From Taklimakanibacter deserti (lineage in GTDB: Bacteria > Pseudomonadota > Alphaproteobacteria > Rhizobiales > Aestuariivirgaceae), in contig QORU01000004.1 in assembly GCA_003574785.1 (NCBI GenBank), positions 427,716 through 491,715 on the forward strand: a DNA stretch of 64,000 nucleotides, given 5' to 3'. Numbering within the stretch: position 1 is the first letter of the stretch; each line of letters opens with the position of its first letter. The position numbers were made by a program, and so were the translations under genes. The notes beneath the pieces are model-generated. The model was not told the origin of the DNA. It searched no databases and worked only from the letters and a program-made list of their open reading frames with translations. Of the stretch, positions 15,431-23,142 are shown piece by piece.

Positions 15431-17377
15431 TTACACGGCCATTCCCGCCTTGAGGCCTTCATAGACCGCCTCCTCGGCGGTGCGCGCCGCGAGGCAATCG
15501 CCGATGAGATAATGCTCGAAGGCCTCAGCCGTGCGGGTGAGCGAATCTTCCGGCGCATTGGGACAGGCGAGCACGATCGTGTCGACCTCTTCCAGCACCA
15601 CCGGCTCCTGCGCCGCGGTATGGAGGAAATAGGCGGTCGTCGCATCCGCCCCATAGAGCCGCATCAGCGGGATGATCTTGACGCCGAGACGATGCAGCCG
15701 CGCCAGATGCGCATCGCGGGTGTAGTTCTGGATCGCCATGCCGGCGCTGAGCCCGTTCACGGCGAGCCGCACGTCGACGCCCTCGCTGGCGAGCTTCTCG
15801 GCGACCCCGAGGCCGATCCAGTCGGCGAGCCAGTCATAGATCACGACGCGGCTGCCCGTCTTCTCGCCCTTCAGGACATCGACGGCATGGATCACATGCG
15901 CATCATCGCCGATCTCGGCCGGCGGGCGCTGCGGCAGCGACCCCGATGCGAGGATCACCGCATCCGGCGCCTCGCTCGCGACGAAGTCGGGCGTGACCGT
16001 CTTGCCCTTGACGATACGGACGCCCGATCGTTCCGCTTCGCGCGTGAGATTGGTGATGATGCCGCCGAATTCGGCGCGGGCGGGGAGAAGCTGGGCGAGC
16101 CGCGCCTGGCCGCCGAGCTGCGTGTCCTTCTCATAGAGCGTCACCTGGTGGCCGCGCTCGGCCGCGACCGCCGCCGCCTTGAGGCCGGCGGGCCCGCCGC
16201 CCACCACCATCACGCGCTTCGCCCGCGCCGCTTTGGGCTTCACGCCATAATCGAGCTCGCGCCCGGTCTCGGGATGCTGGATGCAGGAGATCGAGAGCCC
16301 GAGCTGGAAATGGCCGATGCAGGCCTGGTTGCAGGCGATGCAGGCGCGGATGTCGTCGGTGGCGCCGGCTTTCGCCTTGTTGGCCATTTGCGGATCGCAG
16401 ATCATCGCCCGCGTCATGCCGCACATGTCGGCCGCGCCTTCGGCGATCACCTTTTCCGCCTCATGCGGCTGGTTGATGCGCCCGGCCACGAAGACGGGCT
16501 TGCCGATCGCCTGCTTGAGCTTCCGCGCATAGGGCGCCACATAGGCATTCTCGATCAGCATCGGCGGCACGATATGGATGGCGCCGCCTTGCGAGGCCGA
16601 CGTCCCGGCGATGACATTGAAATAGTCGAGATCGTCCTTGAGCAGGCGGCAGGCGGCGAGCGTCTCGTCCTCTTGCAAGCCATCGGCGTCGAGCTCATCG
16701 CCCGAGAGCCTGAGGCCCACGATGAAATCGGCCGGCACTTTCTTGCGCACGGCTTGGGCCGCCTCGCCGATGAAGCGGATGCGGTTCTCGAGTCCGCCGC
16801 CGAAGCGGTCGTCGCGGCGGTTGACGCGCGGATTGAGGAACTGCGCCGGCAGATAGCCATGGCTGCCGACGATCTCGACGCCGTCGGCGCCCGCTTCCGC
16901 CATGCGCCGGCCCACCTCGCCATAGCCCGTGATGATCTCCTCGACCATCGCCAGCGACATCGGCCGGGGCGCGGTGCGGAAGCGCTCGGAGGGCGAGAAG
17001 GAGGGCGCGTAGGCCGCCTGCGCCACACCTTCGGGCCGGCCCAGAAGCTCGCGCCCGGGATGGAAGAGCTGCACGAAGACTTTCGTGCCTTCCCTGTGGA
17101 TGGCCTCGATCATCTTGGCGAAGGGCTTGATGCAGGCATCCTCGGTGCCCATCAGCAGATCGGTCGTGTAGCGCGCCGATTCATGCACCCCCACCACTTG
17201 CACGATGATGAGCCCGGCCCCGCCCTTGGCGCGCGCCACGTGATAGGCGGTGAGCGCTTCCGACGGCAGGTAGTTCTGGGGCAGATAGGTGTCGTGGCCG
17301 GTCGAGAATATCCGGTTGCGGAACTCGGTACGCTTGACCTGGTACGGGGTGAAGAGATGGGTAAAGAGCTTGGACAT
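15431..17377 (-). CDS. Fe-S flavoprotein oxidoreductase, dienoyl-CoA reductase/N-methylproline demethylase type
   Basis: 648-aa three-domain enzyme. Residues 1-350 form an FMN TIM barrel of old-yellow-enzyme type (HPGRELLGRPEGVAQ; GSHGYLPAQFLNP). A 4Fe-4S loop CIACNQACIG plus a further cysteine (SCIQHP) follows. The rest is an FAD/NAD(P) domain beginning VMVVGGGPAGLKAA. This is the layout of 2,4-dienoyl-CoA reductase, dimethylamine dehydrogenase and N-methylproline (stachydrine pathway) demethylase. The opening FSTGHDTYLP and absence of fatty-acid genes nearby favour an N-demethylase, but this is inference. It ends 3 nt from the convergent VOC gene. Confidence 0.85.
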   Translation of the reverse strand: MSKLFTHLFTPYQVKRTEFRNRIFSTGHDTYLPQNYLPSEALTAYHVARAKGGAGLIIVQVVGVHESARYTTDLLMGTEDACIKPFAKMIEAIHREGTKVFVQLFHPGRELLGRPEGVAQAAYAPSFSPSERFRTAPRPMSLAMVEEIITGYGEVGRRMAEAGADGVEIVGSHGYLPAQFLNPRVNRRDDRFGGGLENRIRFIGEAAQAVRKKVPADFIVGLRLSGDELDADGLQEDETLAACRLLKDDLDYFNVIAGTSASQGGAIHIVPPMLIENAYVAPYARKLKQAIGKPVFVAGRINQPHEAEKVIAEGAADMCGMTRAMICDPQMANKAKAGATDDIRACIACNQACIGHFQLGLSISCIQHPETGRELDYGVKPKAARAKRVMVVGGGPAGLKAAAVAAERGHQVTLYEKDTQLGGQARLAQLLPARAEFGGIITNLTREAERSGVRIVKGKTVTPDFVASEAPDAVILASGSLPQRPPAEIGDDAHVIHAVDVLKGEKTGSRVVIYDWLADWIGLGVAEKLASEGVDVRLAVNGLSAGMAIQNYTRDAHLARLHRLGVKIIPLMRLYGADATTAYFLHTAAQEPVVLEEVDTIVLACPNAPEDSLTRTAEAFEHYLIGDCLAARTAEEAVYEGLKAGMAV

Positions 17378-17432
17378 GAAGGGAACTAAGCAAAAAGCGC
17401 GCCTGCGCGAAAGAGCGCGGGCTTGCGACTTC

Positions 17433-17954
17433 TTAGCCGTTCAGCCGCTCGAGCAGCAGCACCGCATCGCCCATGAAGGTGGCACGGGCATATTCGCGAA
17501 AGCCGTTCTTGGCGGCGAGGCGGAGCGAGGGCTGATTGGCGGGATCGATGATGCAGACGCTGCGGCCTTGCTTTTGCTTATCGAGCCATTCGAGCGCCGC
17601 CGCGACCGCTTCCGAGGCATAGCCTTTCCCATGGAAATCGGGACCGAGGACCCAGCCCACTTCCGGCACGCCGCGGATCGAGGGCTCGATCATGCGGTGG
17701 AAATCGGCGAAGCCGACATCGCCGGCGAAGCGGCCCGACGCCTTTTCCTCGACCGCCCAATAGCCATAGCCCAGAAGCGGCCACAGGCCGCGATAGCGCA
17801 AGAGCCTGGTCCAGCATTCATCGGGCCGCATCGGCTTGCCGCCGATATAATGCGTCACCGCCTCTTCCGACCACATGGCCATGAGCGCCGGAAAGTCATC
17901 GACCGTATGCGCCCTCATCCTGAGGCGCTCGGTCTCCAGAACCGGTACATTCAT
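17433..17954 (-). CDS. GNAT N-acetyltransferase (RimJ/RimL-like)
   Basis: 173-aa acetyl-CoA-dependent acetyltransferase. It opens with the RimJ/RimL signature LETERLRMRAHTVDDFPAL. The acetyl-CoA-binding loop appears as GKGYASEAVAAALEWL (about residue 110), and the C-terminal NPANQPSLRLAAKNGF motif is typical. The substrate is probably an amine of a protein, peptide or small molecule. It is followed 10 nt away on the same strand by the preceding GFA gene, suggesting co-transcription. Confidence 0.88.
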   Translation of the reverse strand: MNVPVLETERLRMRAHTVDDFPALMAMWSEEAVTHYIGGKPMRPDECWTRLLRYRGLWPLLGYGYWAVEEKASGRFAGDVGFADFHRMIEPSIRGVPEVGWVLGPDFHGKGYASEAVAAALEWLDKQKQGRSVCIIDPANQPSLRLAAKNGFREYARATFMGDAVLLLERLNG

Positions 17955-17964
17955 ATGGCTGGCT

Positions 17965-18318
17965 TTACCTGCTGCGGCCGTCGAATGGCTTGATCTTCGC
18001 TTGACCGGGCTCGAAACCTTCGACGCAGCGCATATTGATCGAAGCCATGGCGATGCCGTTCGGCGCCTTGGCTTCGCCGAAGGGGCCGATGCCGCAGGTC
18101 GGGCAGAAATGATGGCGGATGCGATGCGTGTTGAAGGTATAGGTCGCGAAATCCTTCTCCGGCGTCTTCAGGACGAACTGGTCGCGCGGCACGAAAGCCA
18201 GGAGATGCGCGCGCTTCGCGCACAGCGAGCAATTGCATTCGATCACTTCCGCGACCGGCGCCTCGGTGTCGAATTCGAAGGCGATCCGGCCGCAATGGCA
18301 TCCACCGCTGTAATGCAT
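17965..18318 (-). CDS. GFA (glutathione-dependent formaldehyde-activating) family protein
   Basis: 117-aa zinc protein of the GFA fold. It shows the family cysteine pattern: GCHCGR near residue 8, ECNCSLCAKR near 30 and FCPTCGIG near 74. GGAG about 9 nt before ATG 18318 fixes the start. The founding member Gfa was proposed to help condense formaldehyde with glutathione, but most members have unknown substrates. It is upstream of the GNAT gene. Confidence 0.85.
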   Translation of the reverse strand: MHYSGGCHCGRIAFEFDTEAPVAEVIECNCSLCAKRAHLLAFVPRDQFVLKTPEKDFATYTFNTHRIRHHFCPTCGIGPFGEAKAPNGIAMASINMRCVEGFEPGQAKIKPFDGRSR

Positions 18319-18352
18319 GACTGTGCTCCTGCAACTTTTCCGGTCCCTTAGC

Positions 18353-19300
18353 CTATCGCGCAGCCAAAGGCGAATGTTCCTTTGCCAACACCTCGTCCGG
18401 CGCATATTCGTTGAAGCAGCCGAGATGCTGCTTGAATTCGCCGATCAGCCATGAGGCTGCGGGCCCCGGATTGCGGTCGTTGCGATGCATGGCATAGAGG
18501 GGTCCTCGCGCTTTGCTGAAGGATTCGAGCTCGAGCTCGACCAGCCGTCCCTGCGCCAGGTCATCGGCGATCATCCAGGGCGGCAGGCTGCCCCAGCCGA
18601 CGCCGGAGCGTAGCATGAGATGCTTGGTATGCATGTCGGTCAGCCGCCAGGTGCGATAGGCGAAGACGCCGAAATCCTTGCCCGCCGTGCGCCGCGACTG
18701 GTCGATGACGACGAGCTGGACATGGTCGCGCAATTCCTCTTGCGCCACCGTTCGCTTGAGACGGGCGAGCGGATGATCGGGTGCGGCGACCGGCACCAGC
18801 GTCACATCGCCGATCTCGATCAGCCGCACATCGGCATCGGTGATACCGCCGACGCCGATATCGGCCTCGCCCTTCACCACCTGATCGACGATGAGCCCGA
18901 GCGTGCCGACGCTGAGACGCAGCGTGACCGTCGGAAACTTCGCTTCGAAGGCCTTGAGCACGGCGATGAGCACCGGCGCCGGCAGCGTCACGTCGATCGA
19001 GAGGGCGACCTCGCTTTCGAGCCCTCGGGCGTGGTGCTCGACGCGCGAGCGGATGCGCTGCAGCACCCCGCTCATGCGCCGCGCATCCTCGAGCACCGCC
19101 TTGCCCATCTCGGTGAGCTGCGGCTCGCGGGTCCCTTCGCGCTCGAACAGCTTCACCCCGAGTTGCGCCTCGAGATTGGCGATGGTGTAGCTGATGACCG
19201 ATTGCGCCCGGTTCAGCTTGCGCCCGGCGGCCGAGAAGCTGCCGGTCTCGGCTACGGCGAGCAGCACCTGGAGCTGGTCGAGGGTCGGGTTGGCCTGCAT
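18353..19300 (-). CDS. LysR-family transcriptional regulator
   Basis: 315-aa regulator with an N-terminal winged helix (LDQLQVLLAVAETGSFSAAGRKLNRAQSVISYTIANLE region, residues 8-46) and a periplasmic-binding-like effector domain. It is divergent from azoR with a 107-nt shared promoter region that carries an inverted repeat at 19307-19323, the usual arrangement for a LysR activator and its target. Confidence 0.9.
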   Translation of the reverse strand: MQANPTLDQLQVLLAVAETGSFSAAGRKLNRAQSVISYTIANLEAQLGVKLFEREGTREPQLTEMGKAVLEDARRMSGVLQRIRSRVEHHARGLESEVALSIDVTLPAPVLIAVLKAFEAKFPTVTLRLSVGTLGLIVDQVVKGEADIGVGGITDADVRLIEIGDVTLVPVAAPDHPLARLKRTVAQEELRDHVQLVVIDQSRRTAGKDFGVFAYRTWRLTDMHTKHLMLRSGVGWGSLPPWMIADDLAQGRLVELELESFSKARGPLYAMHRNDRNPGPAASWLIGEFKQHLGCFNEYAPDEVLAKEHSPLAAR

Positions 19301-19306
19301 AACATA

Positions 19307-19323
19307 TCCATTTTATAGATGGA
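19307..19323. promoter_or_regulatory. Candidate LysR operator between lysR and azoR
   Basis: TCCAT-TTTATAG-ATGGA, a 17-bp interrupted palindrome of the T-N11-A class, 7 nt from the LysR start codon. A second CAGATGGATGG copy lies at about 19349. It may mediate autoregulation and control of azoR. Confidence 0.45.
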
Positions 19324-19407
19324 ACAGATCGATATTATAACAGTTTTTCAGATGGATGGACAGGCACATATTCGTAGGCGTCAGTCAACCCAACGCGGAA
19401 ACCCATC

Positions 19408-20055
19408 ATGTCCATCCTCCTCATCACTTCGAGCCCGCGCGGCTCGGCCTCTCACTCGACCCGGATCGCGACCGAGCTCGCTCACAGGCTCGAGGCCGCC
19501 GATCCCGAGGCCACCCTGACGGTCAGGGACCTCGCCGCGAACCCCTTGCCCCATATCGATTCCGATTATTCGGCCGGCATCTACACGCCGCCCGAGAAGC
19601 GCAGCGACCGCCAGGCCGAGCTGGTCGGCGTCTCGGATGAGGCGGTCGATCAGCTCTTCGCCGCCGACACGATCATCCTCGCCACCGGTCTGATCAATTT
19701 CAACATTTCCTCGACGCTCAAATCCTGGATCGATCATGTCGCCCGCGCCGGACGCACCTTCTCCTACGGCAAGGACGGGCCCAAGGGCCTGGTGACCGGC
19801 AAGAAGGTCTATGTCGTGCTGGCGTCGGGCGGCGTCTATTCGGAAGGGCCCGCCATTCAGCTTGACCATGCCATCCCCTATTTGCGCCACATGCTCGCTT
19901 TCATCGGCCTCACCGATGTGGAGGTCATCCGCGTGGAAGGTGTCGGCATGGGCCCGGAGGCCACTGACGCCGCGTTGAAGAAGGCGACGGACCGGGTCAA
20001 TGCCCTGGCCTTGGCATCGAGGACATCCGGCCTCGGCGCCGCCGTCGCCGCCTGA
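19408..20055 (+). CDS. azoR: FMN-dependent NADH:quinone oxidoreductase / azoreductase
   Basis: 215-aa flavodoxin-fold enzyme that reduces quinones and azo bonds by two electrons. The FMN phosphate loop is SSPRGSASHSTRIA at residues 8-21. The conserved FNISSTLKSWIDHVARAGRTF (about 99-119) and the VYVVLASGG strand follow. The length matches AzoR. It is likely controlled by the divergent LysR protein, and a hairpin at 20075-20110 ends the transcript. Confidence 0.93.
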   Translation: MSILLITSSPRGSASHSTRIATELAHRLEAADPEATLTVRDLAANPLPHIDSDYSAGIYTPPEKRSDRQAELVGVSDEAVDQLFAADTIILATGLINFNISSTLKSWIDHVARAGRTFSYGKDGPKGLVTGKKVYVVLASGGVYSEGPAIQLDHAIPYLRHMLAFIGLTDVEVIRVEGVGMGPEATDAALKKATDRVNALALASRTSGLGAAVAA

Positions 20056-20074
20056 CCTGCAGCATGTGAGAGAA

Positions 20075-20110
20075 AACGCCGTTCCGGCACTTTTGGGCCG
20101 GAGCGGCGTT
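20075..20110 (+). terminator. Two-tier hairpin between azoR and udgX
   Basis: AACGCCG/CGGCGTT outer stem with an inner CCGGC/GCCGG stem, loop ACTTTTGG. It ends only 7 nt before the udgX start codon, so it could both terminate azoR transcription and mask or replace the udgX ribosome-binding site. Confidence 0.6.
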
Positions 20111-20117
20111 ATCTTGC

Positions 20118-20750
20118 ATGGCGAAGGAACCCGAAGACCATTCCGACGCGTCGAGCCTTGCCGAATTGCGCCGCGAGGCGGCCGATTGCCGGCGCTGCCC
20201 CCTGTACAAGAACGCCACCCAGACCGTCTTCGGCGAAGGCGCCGCCCATGCGGCCATCGTCTTTGTCGGCGAGCAGCCGGGCGACCAGGAAGATCGCCAA
20301 GGCAAGCCTTTCGTCGGTCCGGCAGGCAAGATCTTCGACCGCGCTCTGGCCGAAGCCGGCATCGAGCGCAAGGACACCTATGTCACCAATGCGGTCAAGC
20401 ATTTCAAATTCGAGCCGCGCGGCAAGAAGCGCTTGCACAAGCGGCCCGATCGCAGCGAGATCGAAGCCTGCCGCTGGTGGCTCACGGCCGAGATCGCGCT
20501 CATCCGACCCAAGGTCATCGTCGCTCTGGGCGCCACCGCGGCGCGCGCCTTGAGCGGAAAGGCGCTGACCATCGGCAAACTGCGCGGCGAGCCGCTCGAG
20601 CTCATGGGCCATGCGGGCTTTGTCACCGTCCATCCGTCTTATCTCTTGCGCGTGCCCGACCAGGCGGCGCGCCGGCTCGAATACCGCAAATTCGTTGCCG
20701 ATCTCCGCCTCATCGCGCGCCATGCCGCCGCGAAGCGGATCGCCGCCTGA
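20118..20750 (+). CDS. udgX: UdgX-type uracil-DNA glycosylase
   Basis: 210-aa Fe-S uracil-DNA glycosylase of the UdgX group. Evidence is the CxxC pair at C24/C27, GEQPGDQED at 51-59 (motif 1), NAVKHFKFE at 91-99, and the UdgX-specific basic loop GKKRLHKRP ending in H107. In characterised UdgX the loop histidine forms a covalent bond to the uracil site in DNA. Position 95 is His where family-4 enzymes have the third Fe-S cysteine; C118 is present. HPSYLL near 180 is the C-terminal motif. There is no Shine-Dalgarno because a hairpin occupies that space, so the start is the best available rather than proven. Confidence 0.85.
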   Translation: MAKEPEDHSDASSLAELRREAADCRRCPLYKNATQTVFGEGAAHAAIVFVGEQPGDQEDRQGKPFVGPAGKIFDRALAEAGIERKDTYVTNAVKHFKFEPRGKKRLHKRPDRSEIEACRWWLTAEIALIRPKVIVALGATAARALSGKALTIGKLRGEPLELMGHAGFVTVHPSYLLRVPDQAARRLEYRKFVADLRLIARHAAAKRIAA

Positions 20751-20755
20751 TCCTG

Positions 20756-21175
20756 TTATTCCCCGAGGAGATGCAGCAGGATCTGGCGCCGGTGCGGCCG
20801 GTCGCGATGCTCGAACAGATAGATGCCTTGCCAGGTCCCGAGCGCGAGTTGGCCGTTTGCAACAGGAATGGTGAGCGACACTTGCGTCAAAGCCGTTCTT
20901 ATATGGGCCGGCATGTCGTCAGGGCCTTCACTCCTATGGCTGATCCAGGCGGCATTTTCCGGCACGACGCGGCGGAAGAATTCGACGAGGTCGCGGCGTA
21001 CGTCCGGATCCGCATTCTCCTGGATGAGCAGCGAGGCCGATGTGTGCTGCACGAAGAGCGTGAGCTGGCCGATGACGATGCCGCTTTTCTCAATGAAATA
21101 CTGTACGTCGCGGGTGACCTCGTAGAGGCCCTGCCCTCGCGTTGCGACGCTGATCTCGTCCTGGAGCTGGCGCAT
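20756..21175 (-). CDS. YjbQ/UPF0047 family protein
   Basis: About 139-aa protein of the YjbQ (secondary thiamine-phosphate synthase-like, UPF0047) family. Diagnostic segments are FVQHTSASLLIQENADPDVRRDL and LALGTWQGIYLFEHRDRPHRRQI, with HTSASL and H-R residues forming the conserved site. ATG 21175 (MRQLQDE) has AGGA about 11 nt upstream. An in-frame ATG at 21187 and a GTG at 21199 would add four to eight residues. The end is 5 nt from the convergent udgX stop. Confidence 0.87.
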   Translation of the reverse strand: MRQLQDEISVATRGQGLYEVTRDVQYFIEKSGIVIGQLTLFVQHTSASLLIQENADPDVRRDLVEFFRRVVPENAAWISHRSEGPDDMPAHIRTALTQVSLTIPVANGQLALGTWQGIYLFEHRDRPHRRQILLHLLGE

Positions 21176-21232
21176 GCCGGAAACCATCCTGAGCTTCACG
21201 CGTTATTCTCGGCTATCGACGGGAGGATGTGA

Positions 21233-21694
21233 ATGGCTACGGACCGTGTAAACCACAAGGATTGGGTTGTCGTGACCGATGGCGGGCGGGCGCTCGTGCT
21301 CCGCAATGACGGCGATGCGGGCAATCTGCTGCTCACCGTCTTGCGCAAATATGACCAGAACGTGCCGCCGACGCGTGATCTCGGCACCGACAAGCCCGGC
21401 CGCACCCATGCGCGCGTCGGGCCCGGCCGTTCATCGATGGAGCCGACCGACTTCCATCAGCAGGAAGAGGATCGCCTGATGGCGGAAGTCGCCGCCGATC
21501 TCGCCGAGGATCTGCGGCGGCAGAAATTCTCGACCCTCGTCGTCGCCGCCGCGCCCGCGGCCCTCGGCGCCTTGCGCAAGGCGATGAGCGCTGAGTTGCG
21601 CAAAGCCGTCGTCGCCGAGCTGCCCAAGGATTTCACCAACATGAATCTGGTAAAGCTCGGCCTCGCTTTGAGCCAGGCCTTGGAAGCCGCCTAA
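21233..21694 (+). CDS. Host attachment protein / baeRF-like family
   Basis: 153-aa cytosolic protein of the host-attachment (AtsE) family, which adopts an eRF1-domain-like fold. Recognisable parts are the N-terminal strand DWVVVTDGGRALVLRN, the central DLGTDKPGRTH region, and the LVVAAAPAALGALRKAMS strand-helix. The family name comes from an Agrobacterium attachment study; the biochemical role is unsettled. It starts divergently from YjbQ, with 57 nt between. Confidence 0.8.
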   Translation: MATDRVNHKDWVVVTDGGRALVLRNDGDAGNLLLTVLRKYDQNVPPTRDLGTDKPGRTHARVGPGRSSMEPTDFHQQEEDRLMAEVAADLAEDLRRQKFSTLVVAAAPAALGALRKAMSAELRKAVVAELPKDFTNMNLVKLGLALSQALEAA

Positions 21695-21695
21695 A

Positions 21696-21759
21696 ACCCT
21701 CGCCCCGCTTGAGCGGAGAGGGAGGGGCCCATTGCGCAGCAATGGGAGGGTGAGGGGCC
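21696..21759. repeat. Half-element of the GC-rich intergenic repeat family
   Basis: Reads CGCCCCGCTTGAGCGGAGAGG ... GCAGCAATGGGAGGGTGAGGGG, related to a single arm of the 163-bp repeats at 34330 and 35730 (shared GCAATGGGAG...GGGTGAGGG core). Confidence 0.6.
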
Positions 21760-21770
21760 AATCGCCAGAT

Positions 21771-21971
21771 TCACACCGGCTGCCGCCCCCCGGCCGTGAA
21801 CCCCAGATAGGCTAGGAACCCGGCGATGAGCGCCGCGATCCAGCTCGGCCAGACGGGCATGATCTCGCCGCCGACCGCGATCTCGAAGCCGCTGATGGCG
21901 CGCAGGAGCTGCAGCAGCGCGATGATGGCGAAGATGGCGGCGGCCAGGCGCGAATAATGCTGGGCGGTCAT
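21771..21971 (-). CDS. Small two-helix membrane protein
   Basis: 66-aa protein with two predicted transmembrane segments (about residues 9-25 and 41-61) separated by FEIAVGGEIMPVWPS. No family recognised. GGAGG lies just before ATG 21971. It is 57 nt downstream of the HlyU gene on the same strand. Confidence 0.65.
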   Translation of the reverse strand: MTAQHYSRLAAAIFAIIALLQLLRAISGFEIAVGGEIMPVWPSWIAALIAGFLAYLGFTAGGRQPV

Positions 21972-22028
21972 GCGAGCCTCCTGTAACGCGGGATCCGACT
22001 AGGCACGGCCCTTCTAAGGCGGGCGACC

Positions 22029-22331
22029 TTAGCCCTTGCCGAACATCCTTTCGCCCTGCTCGTCGATGATCTGGCGGCCTTTCGACAGAGAGAGGTCGGC
22101 CGCCTCCTCGATCGTCGAGAACCGGTCGGCGCGGACGAACTTGTATTCCTTCATCTCGCCTTCGATCTCCTTCACGATCGTGCCGGCCGTCTGATACTGG
22201 CCGCCATCCTTGTAGGGCGTCGCGCGGATGATGAAGCCCTTGTGCTCGGCTTCCTTGGCGGTGGCGGCGGGACCGCCCGACGCCTCTTCCTTACTGCCGC
22301 CAAGACCGAAGAGCGATTTGAGAAAGGACAT
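22029..22331 (-). CDS. HlyU-domain protein
   Basis: 100-aa protein with the HlyU domain (about residues 28-98: GFIIRATPYKDGGQYQTAG, YKFVRADRFSTIEEAADLSL). The name comes from a Vibrio haemolysin regulator of different length; in alphaproteobacteria the role is unknown and no DNA-binding motif is visible. GAGGAA 4 nt before ATG 22331 supports the start. The N terminus MSFLKSLFGLGG is typical for this clade. Confidence 0.85.
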   Translation of the reverse strand: MSFLKSLFGLGGSKEEASGGPAATAKEAEHKGFIIRATPYKDGGQYQTAGTIVKEIEGEMKEYKFVRADRFSTIEEAADLSLSKGRQIIDEQGERMFGKG

Positions 22332-22519
22332 GGGATTCCTCGTGATTGATGGGCCGCAGATTGGACCATGGGAGCCCTCCTTGCAATCTTCTTGAAGTGG
22401 TCGGGTTCGAGCCCCGAATGGCCTCACCGCGTCCAAGATCGCCGGTCATAGCGATACATGCATTGCCTCGACGACCGAGCCGTGCCACCAATAGATTCCG
22501 TCGCTGAGGATACGCAGCA

Positions 22520-22771
22520 ATGAAAAGCACTTCGGTTGTGCTCGGCAAGGCGCAGATGGCTTTCATAAGGAGGCAGGTGCGCAAAGGGCGCTTTAGCTCG
22601 GCGAGCGAGGCCGTGCGCGCTGGTCTGGAATTGCTCCAAAAGCAGGACCTTCGGATGAAGCAGCTGCGCGCAGCATTGCGTGAAGGTGAAATGAGCGACG
22701 AACCTGTATCCTTCGATATAGAGGGATTCATTGCAAAGAAGAAAGCCGCCGCACGAAAACCACGGGCATGA
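22520..22771 (+). CDS. ParD-like type II antitoxin (orphan)
   Basis: 83-aa ribbon-helix-helix antitoxin of the ParD/CC2985 type: N-terminal strand STSVVLG, then QMAFIRRQVRKGRFSSASEAVRAGLELLQKQD. The acidic C terminus that normally wraps the toxin is present (DEPVSFDIEGFIAKKK). The expected ParE toxin ORF does not follow; the next ORF 4 nt downstream is unrelated. It may therefore be a solitary antitoxin, a remnant, or regulator of the unknown downstream gene. Confidence 0.8.
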   Translation: MKSTSVVLGKAQMAFIRRQVRKGRFSSASEAVRAGLELLQKQDLRMKQLRAALREGEMSDEPVSFDIEGFIAKKKAAARKPRA

Positions 22772-22775
22772 TCTG

Positions 22776-23108
22776 ATGACGGGCGACATCGAGGCTGAAG
22801 GCGAGCGCTTTCTGAAGGAATTCAGCACCGGCGATGCGGCCGCGCGCAGCGCGCTTCGTCCGAAGGGCCAGGAACTGGCGCAGCGCATCCATTCCGCCGC
22901 CGTCCATCTCGGTATGGCCAAGGCGACCGAATTCTCGCCCCACATCCCCAGGCTGTTTCTCCTCGCCGCCAAGATCGCCTTCCTGGCCTTTGGCGCCGGC
23001 GCGCCCGAACTCGAGCCTTTCGAGCGCGACGTCCGCTACTATGCCAATTTCCACCCGCCCGATCCCATCGTCGCCGCTTATGATGCCTTCACGCGGACGA
23101 CGCCGTGA
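22776..23108 (+). CDS. Hypothetical protein downstream of the orphan antitoxin
   Basis: 110-aa protein, no family recognised. ATG 22776 lies 4 nt after the antitoxin stop, suggesting coupled translation. The sequence is helical and amphipathic without a signal peptide, with a hydrophobic stretch IPRLFLLAAKIAFLAFGAG (residues 68-86) that may be membrane-associated. It does not resemble ParE or RelE (no basic RelE core), so it is not an obvious toxin, though its position makes that worth testing. Confidence 0.55.
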   Translation: MTGDIEAEGERFLKEFSTGDAAARSALRPKGQELAQRIHSAAVHLGMAKATEFSPHIPRLFLLAAKIAFLAFGAGAPELEPFERDVRYYANFHPPDPIVAAYDAFTRTTP

Positions 23109-23142
23109 CGGCGGCAAACGCTTGCCCTTGACTGGAGCTTCC

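Noticed and set aside
15512..17389. 625-codon plus-strand frame opposite the Fe-S flavoprotein
   Set aside because: Shadow ORF; composition dominated by Asp/His/Arg/Leu and no recognisable motif.
22401..22417. TCGGG-TTCGAGC-CCCGA, which folds like a tRNA T-arm
   Set aside because: No acceptor, D or anticodon arms can be drawn around it and no CCA-type end follows; chance or a very small remnant at most.
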